Shown here: piece by piece, positions 10,838-22,700 of the stretch
Position numbering within the stretch: the stretch's first letter is position 1
Layout: each line of letters opens with the position of its first letter
From: Biscogniauxia marginata
Taxonomy: Eukaryota; Ascomycota; Sordariomycetes; Xylariales; Xylariaceae
NCBI GenBank assembly: GCA_022695795.1
Contig: MU404102.1
Span: forward strand, 124,001-188,000
Length of the DNA: 64,000 bases
Direction: 5' to 3'
Notes under the pieces: generated by a model
Databases searched by the model: none
What the model saw: only the letters and a program-made list of their open reading frames with translations
What the model was told of the DNA's origin: nothing
Translations under genes and position numbers: made by a program

Positions 10838-13632
10838 ATGGCCGACCAAGAATGGGAGGAGGATTGGTCTATATGTGTGCCCCAGTTCGACCAAGATGAC
10901 CAGTTTGAAGGCCTAAACTTCGACAATACCACTGCGCCGGGTACGTTGCTCGAAAGCCTCCCATTTGACGAGCCGCCTGTTGCACCGGATGCCGGCGACT
11001 CTTCCACCCATATCGAGCCTCTTGCTGAAGCCGGAATTCAGGACCATAACCAGTTTGATATTAATTATCAGTTCGATGATTTTGGTGGTGATGGGGCAGC
11101 ACATATGAATCTAGCACCCATTGACCAGGCCCCAATCGCCAACTTTGTGAACCCGCAAGCTCTCTTCAACAACCCCAACGGACTAGGGACTGATACCTTT
11201 CTGCAGCCGGATGAGGACTTCATGATTCCCTACGACACCGACAACGTTGTACCTGCTGCAAACGACCCACGAGGCGGTGACCACTCCTTTCCACCTGGTC
11301 CGCAGCAGTCACAGCCCGGCCCCCGGCATTTTGAACCGTCTCTTGCCCACTATCCCCCAACGGACTTGAGCCACCGCAGCCTCTCGAGTGGCGGCAACAG
11401 CGGCAATAGACGCAACAGCAGCTCGAACAGCAGCTGGCGCAGCATGCCCCAAGTCCAGCATACCACCGACCCGCGGCAGAGGAGGAAATTGTCTTCCCGG
11501 CCGCCCTCGCCAAAACTCGACCACGCCCAATCCACCCTGTCGCAACGGGCTGAGTTCGGCCTTAACGGCGAGTCGCTGCAGCTCAGGAGCGACAAGATTC
11601 CGCGGCACACGCGGCAGCGGATGGAGAAGCCTGATCCTAGTGACTGGTATGGGCCCCTGCCCGCAAAGCCCGCGAACTGGGGGCCCCTGACGGACAGAGG
11701 CGAGCAGGCGTTCAAGTACACGCGGTACGGCGAGCTTGAGAGTGGGCGATTTTACTCACTCACGGAGATGCGGCAGTACCTGTTCGGGCCGAAGCGGAAC
11801 GAGGACTTCGACCCTCCGGTCATGCAGGAGGGTGTGCCTATTGTCCAGGGCAAGAGACGTCAGGGACTTACGCTCTGGATCGGCTTACCCGGGTCTGAGT
11901 GCAACTGGCGATACCCACGGCCAGGGGAGTCGAGCAAATGTCGGTTTCGTGACTGCCTGCACGACAACCACACCATCCGCCAAGGTGAGTACTGGGTGAT
12001 TCTGGACGAGCGCATGAACGAGGGCGGCGATGTGATTAATCCGTTCTACAACGCCGGGTACGTACACCTTGACTGCTTCGAGCACTTTTTCGACCTCGTC
12101 GAGCTGTGGCAACATCTAGATGTGCGCATCGACGCGAGGAACTTCAAGTACGAAGAGCACGGACACTTCAAGCTCGGGCGCAAGCACCCGCGTATCACGG
12201 ATGAGGTGGCCAAGTGGTGGAAGGAGGAATACCCCAAGTGGTATGACGCTTGCGCCAGGGGAGGTACGCGAAACCGCGCCTTCGATTTCTCCCTCGTCAG
12301 CCGCCTCGTCGCGTTCGACCTGGAGAACGAGCCATCGGCACGCAGGAAGGCTCGCCTTAGTCGGAAGGGCAATGACACCTCACGACATAAGGGCGACGTA
12401 AAAGAGCAGAAGCGGTGGAAGACGCTTAAGGACTATGACCTGCTCGACGATGACGGCACTCCAGTGCCCGACGCGGACAAGCTGCTTCAGGAGTTCCTAG
12501 GCGATGAAGAGAGGGAAAGGAAGGAAAAGAGGCAAAGAATAGCCGCTCGGAAACGACAATCGCGCAAGTCCCAACTTGGTTCTGCTCCTGGAATTCCACA
12601 GCACCTGGACCCAAGCTACGGCTACAATTACGGTGTCAATTACAACAGCTACTATCCTGCTATGCCTGTAATGCCGCCAGTCTTCAATGCAGGGGCCTTC
12701 CTATACAACGCGATGCAACAACCGTTGTACCCGCAGTATCCGGCGCCTGGACACCCTATTTTTAACTACGGAGTCGAAGCGCCCTTGCCGCAACCCTTCT
12801 ACGCACCACCTAGCCAACTGAGTCCCGTCGTAGAAGAGCCATCTCGCAAGCGAAGCCGGGACGAGACCGCAACCGAGGGGAACGCAGCGAAGAGACAACG
12901 ACAAGAGCCGCAGCAGCCTCAGGTACCCCCTGCGACAACCGGTAACGAGTTCGAGCTCACAATGTTGGGTGACCTAATGCAAGAGAACGCAGACAACGAG
13001 GATTGGCTAGTACCCGCGACGACAAACCAGAGTGTCGGGGAAGACGGATGTTTGATCCCGGACGGCTCTCCGGCGTCCATAGACGACGACGCGGCTATTC
13101 TCAACGCCGTTTTCGACGCTTTTGACAATGAACCTGACAATGAACCTGACAATGAACCGGACAATACCGCGATCAACAGAGAACTGGACGATTACTACTC
13201 CAACAGCAACAACATCAGCAATGACGGTAAGTCGAGCCCCTCACCTTCTAACGATGCAGGCGGTTCCGGGGTCGTTGTCGATGTACCTGTCAATCAGGAG
13301 CCAGGCACCACCACAGAGCAGGCCGAGGAGCAGGAGCAGGCCGATGAAGCTGTCTTGGATTCTCCCGGAGGCTTTGAGAGCTTATTCGATGGCAGCTCTG
13401 TCGATGACGACGAAGGTAATGATAATGACGACGGGAACAAGGATGGCCAGGTAGGTTAGGTGAGGCTCCATCGGCGTAGTACTGACCTGCCTATCCCGGA
13501 AAACGCAGTTTCTGCCTTCCCTGCGGCGTCCGGGAAGCACAGTTGTAATCACCTTCGGCCTCCCCGATGAGCCCCTCACCTACGTACCCGGAGTCGTAGT
13601 GGAGGAGGGGCTGATAAAAGAAACTTGGTGAG
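10838..13632 (+). CDS. Protein of unknown function with Cys/His-rich core and acidic, repetitive tail
   Basis: I do not recognise this protein. The open frame extends upstream only to a GTG at 10817; the first ATG (10838) gives MADQEWEEDWS. Exon 1 (10838-13450) ends at a GTAGGT donor with a TACTGACC branch and CGCAG acceptor. Exon 2 (13510-13632) keeps the frame and adds 40 residues ending in VVVEEGLIKETW, an ordered-looking tail that would be lost if translation stopped at 13459. Total about 911 residues. The first 270 residues are acidic and Ser/Gln-rich. A folded core (about 280-510) contains CNWRYPRPGESSKCRFRDCL followed by HDNH, a possible metal site. A basic stretch (ERKEKRQRIAARKRQSRKS) and a KRSRDE segment suggest nuclear localisation. 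The function is unknown; a nuclear regulatory role is only an inference. Confidence 0.75.
13124..13159 (+). repeat. Three 12-bp tandem repeats coding for Asn-Glu-Pro-Asp
   Basis: Three copies of GACAATGAACCT (the last ends in G) lie inside the acidic tail of the unknown protein and encode NEPD units. The near-identity of the copies suggests recent expansion. Confidence 0.8.
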
Positions 13633-15303
13633 TACGTAGAATGTGTAAGTGAGATCGCATCACTCGATCGAAGGAAAAGAAAGACAGAGGAAGAAAAAAA
13701 CCAGGACCGGGTAATAAGGCCAGGCGCCTTGATGAGTTAAGAGGTATGCTTTGTTATTTTGTTTCTTATGTTTCATAGCATTGTTTACGTAGAGCTTCAC
13801 CTAGAACCTTCAGGTAAGTCGTATGACTACTGATGACTTCCACGATAAATTGAGAATATGAATGTTCTGATCAGCCGGTCCTCTTTTCTTCATTTTTTTC
13901 TTCCAGCTTCGTGTACGAGTGTCTGAGACACGACAGCTATAAGTTAGCGTGATAGCAGTAGTCAAATTGGGACAAATATATGATAATCAATAGCGTAAGA
14001 GGCTAGGTTAGTTGAGAGGCGAGATGACACGAGAAGAGCCTATAAAAGTAGCGTCCCGCAATTCTGGAATTCATCAATAACGCCTGGCCACGACGGCCGA
14101 GACCAGCAGATGCTAACAAAGGGACAATGCATGCAATAACTACCTAGGATAGGATAGCAACTGACACCGCAAAATAAAAAACAGCACCAGAGAACAGACG
14201 GATTGATGGGCATGAATTGTGGATGCGAAAGGAAGAGAAGACAGCTATCGAGGCGGAGGCGAAGGCGAAGGCAGCACGCAAGTTTAAAACTGGGTATGAT
14301 TCGCAGAAAAAAAAAAGGAAAAAGAAAAGAAAAAGAAACACAGCGGCGTCCCCGAGCTGGGCTAGGAAAGTCCACTAAGGTACGGAGAATTATGGGTTGG
14401 GGCAGCCAATGATATAAAATGGTTGATCCTTAAAAGCGCAATCGCGCGAGAACCACCCTACTTGAGAAGTATAGAGGTAGGTAGGTATACGCCAAGTGCG
14501 CTTGCAGCCGAAGGGACGCTACAACTGATAGGGGCCCATGCAAAGTTAGGTATTGTCACAATAACCAAAAGTTAGAACAGCTTGGGCTATACTGGAGCTG
14601 GGGAGCCAGCGACTTGCAGCAACCCCAAGATTGTGTGCCGCGTTGCATCGATCCAAGTCATTGGTCGGCCCACCGCCCTCGAAAGCTCTGCAGTCGACCC
14701 TAGTCTTAAATCTGATGCTCCCCAGGATCTCGGATCATGTGGATATATGTATAATGATCTCTGATAACTTTACTTTTGTTCTTTCGATATTTCCGAGCTG
14801 TCGGAAATTTCATTTTCCCTTGTTTTCACAACACCCCCCTTAGCGCAACTATCTGCAAGCCCCATCATAAGCCTGAGACAGAGAGGAAGGGAGATCGGAA
14901 GAAACAAAAAAGGTCATTGGCTCGGGAAGGAAGGGGGGAAACTGGTCGGGAACGTCACGTGTGCCTTGGGGGTGGTGCGATAAGGAACGGGAGTCACCTC
15001 GATTCGACTCAATCGAGGTGGTGGTAGCGCGTCTCTTCTGCTCTGCTTGGGGAATTTTTTTTGTTGGTCCTGAAGACTTGGACCAGACAACAATAACGGT
15101 TCGCCGCATCGCGCGAGTCGCCATTTACCCGCCCGAGTTCCATCCTCCAAGCTGCAGCAACTTACAACCATCCCTACAGAACGTTCGCCAACGCTTTCCC
15201 ACGTCCTCCCCTCCCTGGGCGGCGCGCAACTTGCAAGTGGGAAAAGTAGAGACGACAGAACACAACGTACCGAAGCACAACTTGCGACGCCCAAGGAGAA
15301 AAA
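13633..15303. other. Spacer and phosphodiesterase promoter
   Basis: About 1.7 kb holding the 3' end of the preceding gene and the promoter of the phosphodiesterase. It contains a purine-rich stretch (14267-14275, GGCGAAGGC units) and one TAGGTAGGTA word (about 14476-14489). No open frame here looks like a gene. Confidence 0.5.
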
Positions 15304-17712
15304 ATGCCCGGAGACGGCGAGGAGAGCGCGCGAGGCCATGCCTTGCAGGTAATTGTCCTCGTAAGTCAATTCCATTCATTCGTCAAATAAGTGCGCCGCA
15401 TTTCCCTTTTGGTTTCCCTTTTGGAGTTGCGCCCATGGCTGGGTTGGCTGCCACTGTCTCTCCCATTGGATCTCTTCCCTTAGTTGCAGCGCGTCGCATT
15501 GCGTCCAGACCACTTGGCCTCACGCACATGTCAATTCTGCGACCCTACTGGATATTCGCCATCGAGATGTCCTAGTCTCAGCTAGTCGCATTTACCTGGC
15601 GACTGGCGCAAAGTTGCCGCGCTGATCTATGCGGGATGACTGACAGACAGGCGCGCTTGCGCCGCTGCCAGCCAACAGGTACCGCAAGCCCTTTTCTGCA
15701 AGACAAGGATATAATAACTTTTTTTCTTTTCCTTCAGAGAATCAGGTAGTCCCTGGTATTCGAAACAATGGCATTGAACTATCCGGGATTTTGCTTGTTT
15801 CCTGGTTGTGTTGGGAGAAAATGGAGGTGGCGTTACAGCATCGTAAGATTGTTCTAGTCGAGGCAGTTTGAAGCGACTCGGACCACTTGAAATAGAGTCA
15901 AATCTGTGGCAGACATGTCACGTGGCTCCTTGTCCGTATCTCTCTTATCGTTTCTTTCGTCCCCGGGACTCTGACGTCACAGAGGACGTCTCGGAAGCCT
16001 CAATCTTCCGGGACGTTTTGTTGCATAAACAAGCCTGGGTACTAAGGTTATGCAAGCTCCAGCGAGCCAGCATTCTAAGCTCTGTTCTCTTTCTGCATAT
16101 TTCCTCTCTCATAGCTCCATCCCGCTCAGCCTCAGCCCCTGTAGCATACCAGATCTTCTCAAACTGCGATATATACCACGATGGATGTAGCATCGCTGCG
16201 AGCTTCCACCAGAGTAATTTTATATGCTAATATGAACTTGCTATATCTTAGGGATCTGGAGGCGGACCACAGGAACACAACGTAACCGCTCTACTTGTAC
16301 GATCTGTCAGGTCGGGCTGGGCTCGAGGCTCTATAGTTGCCCTCGACGCTGGTGTCCACCTGTCTGCCATTACCCGAATTCTTGAGGAGACACAACCGGA
16401 GGGACTAGGCACTGATGTTGCGCTACCTTACACCTTGCAGGCTGGTCCATTTGCCGGTCTGGAGGTCACATCAGCCTCTCCCTCGGCAAATGCGGGCTAC
16501 ATTACACGATATCTCATTGATACCTACCTCATCACGCATCCCCATCTTGACCATATAAGCGGGTTTGTCATCAACACCGCAGGTCTTCCAGGAGCACGGC
16601 CGAAGCGTCTCGCAGGATTGCCGTCTACCATATCCGCGTTCAAGACGCATATCTTCAACAATGTCATCTGGCCCAATTTGTCAGATGAGAATAATGGCGC
16701 CGGCTTGGTGACATATACGCGTCTCGTCGAGGGAGGTAGCCCTGCACTTGGCGAAGGAGACGGAAAGGGGTATCTGGAAGTAAGCGATGGCCTCACCGTA
16801 AAAATCTACAGCGTCAGCCATGGCCACTGCATCGAGCGACACGCTCATAGAGGTTCGGCCTCCTCATCACGCTACGGCAGTCTGGACGCCTCGTCCATGC
16901 CATCTCCGAGAATAACGCCAGGTAGTAATGCTGCTTCGGGCCCGTCTGTACTCTTCAGATCGTCTGGCGTGCGACATGAATCCGTCAGCCAAGATAAGGA
17001 ATCTTTCTGCGTCTACGACTCCAGCGCATACTTTATTCGTGACGCCGCAACGGGCCGAGAAGTGCTCATGTTCGGTGATGTGGAGCCCGACACCATTTCA
17101 TTGACGCCACGCAACCTCGTGGTCTGGCAGGAGGCAGCTCCCCGAATCGCCAACGGGAACCTAGCAGCGATATTCATCGAGTGCTCGTACGACGACAGCC
17201 AGACTGACGACCGGCTCTTCGGCCACCTGACCCCACGTTACATCATCCAGGAAATGAAGGTACTCGCCGCCGAAGTCGAGATGGTACGCCAGACTCCTTT
17301 GAGACTCGAGCCGAATAAGAAGCGCAAGAGAGAAGCGGAGGACACGAGCAGGCGAACGAACCGCGCAGCCGCTAGATCCGGCGGTGATGATCACCCTGTA
17401 TCACCCAAGTCTACGCGCCCGAGCAAGGGGCCAGCGAGCGACTACGGTTTCGATACGCCGCACATCGCGACGCCCACCGCGGAGATGAGCCTGAAGGAAT
17501 TCGAGTCGCGCCCGATCCCGCACCTCATGATGCCGCAGTCGTCAAATCATCTCAAGGGCCTGAAGGTGGTCATCATCCACGTCAAGGAAAAGCTCAGCGA
17601 TGGCGAGCCGGTGCGCGACACGATCCTGTACGAGCTTCGCGAACACGAGAAGGAGGCCCAGCTGGGCTGCGAGTTCATCATCTCGAGCATGGGGCAGAGC
17701 TTCATGCTTTGA
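15304..17712 (+). CDS. Class II (low-affinity) 3',5'-cyclic-nucleotide phosphodiesterase
   Basis: Hydrolyses cAMP to AMP; the family (yeast PDE1, PF02112) has a metallo-beta-lactamase-type fold. Exon 1 (15304-15360) starts at ATG, encodes MPGDGEESARGHALQVIVL and ends at a GTAAGT donor. Exon 2 (16252-17712) begins GSGGGPQEHNVTALLVRSV. The join VIVL-GSGGGPQE is the family's first strand and glycine loop, so I trust this splicing although the intron is 891 nt, long for this organism. The total is 505 residues. The metal-binding HPHLDH lies at residues 115-120. Further conserved elements are SHGHCIE and the MFGDVEPD motif. A Lys/Arg/Ser-rich insert (about 350-410) looks disordered. The ending SSMGQSFML is in the usual place. 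The perfect CRE inside the intron suggests control by the pathway it switches off. Confidence 0.9.
15972..15979. promoter_or_regulatory. Perfect CRE palindrome in the phosphodiesterase intron
   Basis: TGACGTCA lies within the 891-nt first intron, 612 bp after the donor, followed closely by a second half-site (GACGTC at 15985-15990). CREs bind bZIP factors acting downstream of cAMP and stress signalling. Position in the gene that removes cAMP makes a feedback role plausible, but this is inference. Confidence 0.45.
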
Positions 17713-18457
17713 TTCGACCTTTTCCCCACTAATTCCCATGGGACGTCGTTATTGCATAAGTGGATGGTTGGATGATGATGATGATGATGGTTAATGAGTG
17801 TGTGTGTGTGATGTTGCATGGCGGGAATGGTGGCAAGTTCATATGCCTATACTATGCGATTATGGTCACTTTTTGTATGAGAGCTTGTAAGATTTGGGGT
17901 CGACAGGAGTTGCTTTTGTATGTTGGGAAATTTCGCTTCGACCTGGATTTAAGGGGGGCTTTTATACGAAGACGTGGGATCTGTCTGGCTGGGGCTACTT
18001 GTACGATAATCACGGGGTAAACGGCGTTTTCGGGGATCGGATTCATGATGCATGACACAAATAATGTCTAGGGTGGACGGCTTATTACGACCAAAGGTGA
18101 AGGGGAGAAACCAAAGTGTGATTCAGGCTCGAGGCGTCAAGGAAGTAAGACATTGTCGCATGTAGTAGCATGACGGAGGCCTAGCTTTATAGTCTCCCCT
18201 GCGGAAGAGGCGTAGGGGTTGCACGCGTTGCGTGGCCTAAAGATTAATGAATTGATCAACGATACGAATTAATCAACCAATGCCGATGAGAAAAAAAAAA
18301 GAAAGAGATTCTATGATTAACGAGTCTACGTACAAGTCCATTGTCTTGGCTCTCATGTCTCATTCTTTCTCTATTAATCTCTAAATCATACCGTCGTCTA
18401 ATGACCCGGCCGCAAACCCCCCACCCCCTAAAAAAGGAAAATCCCGGTTTTGCACAT
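17713..18457. other. Convergent 3' spacer with GAT microsatellite
   Basis: This spacer separates the convergent ends of the phosphodiesterase and the flavoprotein genes. A short GAT repeat (17771-17789) lies 60 bp after the phosphodiesterase stop. No gene is visible. Confidence 0.6.
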
Positions 18458-19603
18458 TTATTTCGCCTCCTTCTCCTTCTGCCTCTCTTTTTCTTGCTTG
18501 AGCCTCTCGTACCCCTCGAGCCCGCCGACGTCCTTCTCGAACACGGGCCGCTGGAGCTCGATCGCCTCGGTGATGCGCGCGTAGGTGATACCGCCGAGCC
18601 GGCTGATGGGCCTCAGCACCGACGGGTCGACGAGGTTGCGCTCCTCGTTGATGGCGTCCTCGCGGACCCAGAACCGGGTTCCCTCGAGGACTAAAGGGGT
18701 GTTAATATATATATTGAGGGAAAAGAAGAAGAAGAAGAAGAAGAAGAAGAAAGGGAAGGAAAAAGGGGAACAAGCAAACTCACCGATCAGACAGCCCGTC
18801 TTCTTCCCCGGCGTGGCCCTACTCTCGAACTCGCGACAGCTCTCGAGCTTACACTCGACGCTGAAGACGGCCTCGCGGACGCGCGGGGCCTTGACGGTGA
18901 CGCAGTCGTCGACGGGGGTCAGCCCGGTGACGTCCCACTCGGAGACGCCGTGGGGGGCGTCGACGCTCGCCGCGTTGGCGGCCTCGACGAAGTGCTCGGA
19001 TATGATGCCGACGACGCACTCGCGGGTCTCGAGCAGGTTGCGCAGCGTGTCCTTGGGCGCGGCGAGCGACCCCGCGACCCCCAGGACGAACAGCGGCGGG
19101 TCGTGGTTCACCACCTGGAAGTAGCTGAAGGGCGCGAGGTTGTCGCGGGGCGGCGAGGCGGGGGACCGCGTCGACACGAAGCCGATGGGCCGCGGCACGA
19201 TGCTCGAGATCAGGAGCTTGTAGTTGAAGGGAGCCGGGCGGCCGGGCTCGTACGGGTCGATCTGGATGTGCTTCTTTGGGGGAGAAGAAGAAGAAGAAGA
19301 GTCTTCTAACTCGTTGGCGCCGGACCCGAAGGTCCACGACGGAGAGGCCGTCTTGGTGAACCGGAGGCGCGAGGACGCGTCCCAGTCGGGCCGCGACGCC
19401 TCGACCTTCTTGAAGTCCGGGTGCGGGTTGCGCTTGATCTCGGCTTCCATGGCCGTCGAGACGGACATGTTGGGCTGGTGGCTGGCGGAGAACTGCCTGG
19501 TCGCGAAGAGACGGCTACGGGTTGTCGTGCGCGGGGCGCCGGCGACGATGCGGGGTGTTCGGAGGATGTTCGGAGGCTTGATGCTGATGAGAGGTAAGGA
19601 CAT
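18458..19603 (-). CDS. Flavin-reductase-like (FMN-binding split barrel) flavoprotein
   Basis: Member of the flavin reductase/DIM6-NTAB flavoprotein family (PF01613), proteins that bind FMN and reduce flavin or serve as oxygenase partners. Exons: 19603-18784 and 18690-18458, 350 residues. Family marks are LISSIVPRPIGFVSTRS, the LAPFSYFQVVNHDPPL stretch, and RLGGITYARITEAIE near the end. The intron (18783-18691, GTGAGT donor, CTTTAG acceptor) is exactly 93 nt and contains no stop in frame, so an unspliced message would still be translated with a poly-Phe insert from a TTC repeat; the joined GCLIVLEGTRFWV fits the family. The N-terminus (RLFATRQFSAS) looks like a mitochondrial presequence. The C-terminus is a charged Lys/Glu tail. 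Substrate is unknown. Confidence 0.85.
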   Translation of the reverse strand: MSLPLISIKPPNILRTPRIVAGAPRTTTRSRLFATRQFSASHQPNMSVSTAMEAEIKRNPHPDFKKVEASRPDWDASSRLRFTKTASPSWTFGSGANELEDSSSSSSPPKKHIQIDPYEPGRPAPFNYKLLISSIVPRPIGFVSTRSPASPPRDNLAPFSYFQVVNHDPPLFVLGVAGSLAAPKDTLRNLLETRECVVGIISEHFVEAANAASVDAPHGVSEWDVTGLTPVDDCVTVKAPRVREAVFSVECKLESCREFESRATPGKKTGCLIGEFACSPFSFPFFFFFFFFFFSLNIYINTPLVLEGTRFWVREDAINEERNLVDPSVLRPISRLGGITYARITEAIELQRPVFEKDVGGLEGYERLKQEKERQKEKEAK

Positions 19604-19659
19604 GGAAGAATTACCTACTTAGTATTACATACATATGTCTTTTATTTCGGGCTTATTTT

Positions 19660-19716
19660 AAAGGGGGAGGGGTTAAGGGGGAGGGGTTAGGGGTTAGGTA
19701 GATAGGTAGGTAGTTT
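19660..19716 (+). repeat. Degenerate G-rich repeat resembling telomere units
   Basis: Imperfect tandem array of GGGGGAGGGGTTAA, GGGGTTA and GGTTAGGTAGATAGGTAGG words. The TTAGGGG units resemble fungal telomere repeats, but the array is short and interstitial, 57 bp upstream of the flavoprotein start. Confidence 0.6.
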
Positions 19717-22700
19717 ATTATATCAATGTTCGGGGAATAAGAACCAACCCCTCCACGTTCTTCGGTTCGCGACGGGTAAAGTCTTAATTCTCGATGCGGA
19801 ACGATGACGCTGCGATTCCACCGGCGGTTCGGTATAGCGAGCGAAGCTCCACAATTTGCCGCTATCAGGTACCGAGATGTCTCCTACGCGCGGGGAACAA
19901 CTTTAACGTCTATCCTTAGGTAGGTTAGTGCGTTCGATAAGTTCCAGAGGCGGGAGTCTAGTGTATTTCCCCTGAATTAAGAGAAGGGGGGGGAGGCGGG
20001 GCAGGACTTATACCATCGTACTCTACATACAGAACTTACCACTTCACTGAAGAAAAGGGCTCGCATATAAGTCAGATGTCTTTGGTATGCAGAAATGAGC
20101 TGGGGAAGAGACATGTTTCTGGATTTAGTATTTTGTCCAACATAAATTAAATGATACTTTAGGTACATACAAAATCACGTTACATACCTATAGAAACAGG
20201 TATTGATTGTCTTACGGAACGAGGGAAAATGAGCTACGTAAAGGCGACTCGTTATCCGAATATTTATAATCTGAGAATATTTATGCAGCCAGAAGTAACA
20301 ACATCCTGCTTTGAAAATTGCAATATTATAATAATAAAAACTTGAAAAAGCATCATAGTAACCCCTGATTAGCTCACACTGGGGGCTCATATGCACCAAT
20401 ATCCCAAGCTGAAGACACGAGGAGCTCGTTGATATCCTTACACGCAACCTGAGCAACTTGAGACGGTAACTATGTAATACATTGGTTTAAGAAGGGTTTG
20501 GGGTTTATTACACCCAATGGGAGAGACTCAAGCATGATAGGTGGAATGACTTAAAAGAATAAGGTTAGGTAGATGTATCGCGATGCTTCCATTCTGTATA
20601 TTGGATAGGGGGGCGTATTTTTCTCTGCATATAAACGATGTCAGGAGACTCTACAGATTAAGTCTCAACACAAAAGTTCTTACTTCAATAACTTGAGGTA
20701 AAGTGAATGATTAACTTTATACTTTACCGATAGTTACTCTAAAAAGTAATCATCAGTGAGTGTAATTACCGTGGACTCGCTCGTCGTAGCCTCTAGTCAC
20801 GATACTGTTACTCTTGGTGAGCCAAACACGGAATATTCGGGTTGTTTTTTTCAATATGCCTACCTTCTAATGTGTCCAGTGAACTGTCCCGGGCCATATT
20901 GCCACGATGCAGACCTTATATGAGGGTTGCAGATGAAGTATATGCGATTTGTTCCCATCTAGGTCTGCACCTGTGGTTCCCTTCACCGCCTCCAGCCTTG
21001 ACTAGTCATGAATAGGGATGTGTTTGTCACAGGGTTAGATTATACCGAGCCCCTGAAATGATACGTGATATATAGGTATGTGTTACTACACTATATATTA
21101 ATTTCTGATTACTCTTAGGTACGAGATTACTCGGGCTTCTTTGATCCAATTGATAAAAATAGTTTAATACTCTCAAGGTAACGGGCCTAATGTATACATC
21201 TAGGTGATCGATTTCTTTTTTATTATTACCTACCCCTGAAATTTCCAGGATGGAAGTGTCGATAACATCATGGTCATGGTATCTACACCTCGCCCGCTCT
21301 ATGACACCGAAAAGTAACCGCAGTGTCTCCATATCTACGCATAATTGGGAATTACTATGGATTTAGGAGCTCATAGTAATATTTGTAGTGAACTAAAGCG
21401 GCATTGGAACTGGAACGTGCCGTCTTCGTTTGGAGTGGTATTGTCATAAAACTAGTTTGGTTGATGAGACAATCTTTTATCTCCTCCATGTAAAGTGCCG
21501 TAGCAGCATATAAGTGGGATGTACCTCGTCTTGGAAGCTCCTCATGTAAATGGAGTAGAGGAGATTTTTTTTAAAATATTAGGGATATCCTGAGGTTGGT
21601 CGACTATATAGTATAGTGTTTCCTATATATGATGTGACTTGCCGTGTTTATCATATTACACGATAGCTAGTTGAAAAAGGAGAACATAAAGTAATGAGGT
21701 CACTTGAAGCCAATAATATTGAAACCCCTTTGAAAAAAATCAAGACTAAGAGAATGTGATAGCCTTGTGAGCTGTGAATTCTTGGTCCTGGCAAGTGATG
21801 CTCAGGTTGGCATATTCCTCGCTGAGAAATAGATCGCTAGTATGCTAGTAGATGGGCATCTTAACGTTCTCACAAAGGAGTCAAAACTCCTGAAGTTCAA
21901 TCCCACGCAGAGAGAAATTATATCCTTACAGTATGATTGAGGGCAAGGATGAGAATAGCTATACGGGTTATGCCCCCCTTTCCCCTCTGTGGTTAATGTG
22001 CAGCTGCCAACTGCTTAGGTTAACGGTTCATGGTATACCCTTCGTTATCAAGTTAGATAACTACCTAGTTATAGTGACAATGAGAAATATGGTAGCACTC
22101 TCATATTAATAATTGTTACATAAAGAATAATATGACTTGTTTTCACTTTGTATATGAGTGTGTGGATCATCTCGTCTTAATAGGTAGGTAGTCTTAATAC
22201 ATGTCAAACTCACAACGACGCGAAGCTATACGAGCAACTACAATAGCTTATGACTACAAATATTTAGAGAGCTACAAGTCTTAATGAAATGAAACGATTA
22301 CAGTAATGAGGTTATCGCACTTGAATACACTATTGACCAAGTTGAAGATTACATCGTGTGGAAGGAACTTTGAAAAGCGGCTCTTAGTGCTTGTATGACT
22401 GGACCAACGTCGTCAACGTAGGTATACTAGCCGGCTCTTGTACTATTCTAAGTTAATCGTTGACAGTAGATATTGAATATGCATGATTACTGTATTGGCT
22501 TTGCCGTCGGCAGGCTTTTCTCCGTGAGGCTGACTGTTCCTCCTATTGGAGTGGCACATTGCGATGCATTAGCGAGGCAGCTCAGCCCGGTCTGCCTTCT
22601 TCTTCCAACGCCGGTTTTCCCTTTTCTTATACTCCTAGGTGCACGCGGGCTCGTCATTCTTGATATTCTGGTTGGTGGCCTTCGAGGACGAAGTCTTACC

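Noticed and set aside
14961..15575. 204-codon plus-strand frame across the phosphodiesterase start
   Set aside because: Different frame from exon 1, spans the intron donor, and shows no family resemblance.
15868..16230. A middle exon or nested gene inside the 891-nt intron
   Set aside because: The frame 15868-16230 cannot be joined without breaking the conserved VIVL-GSGGG junction, and it matches no family.
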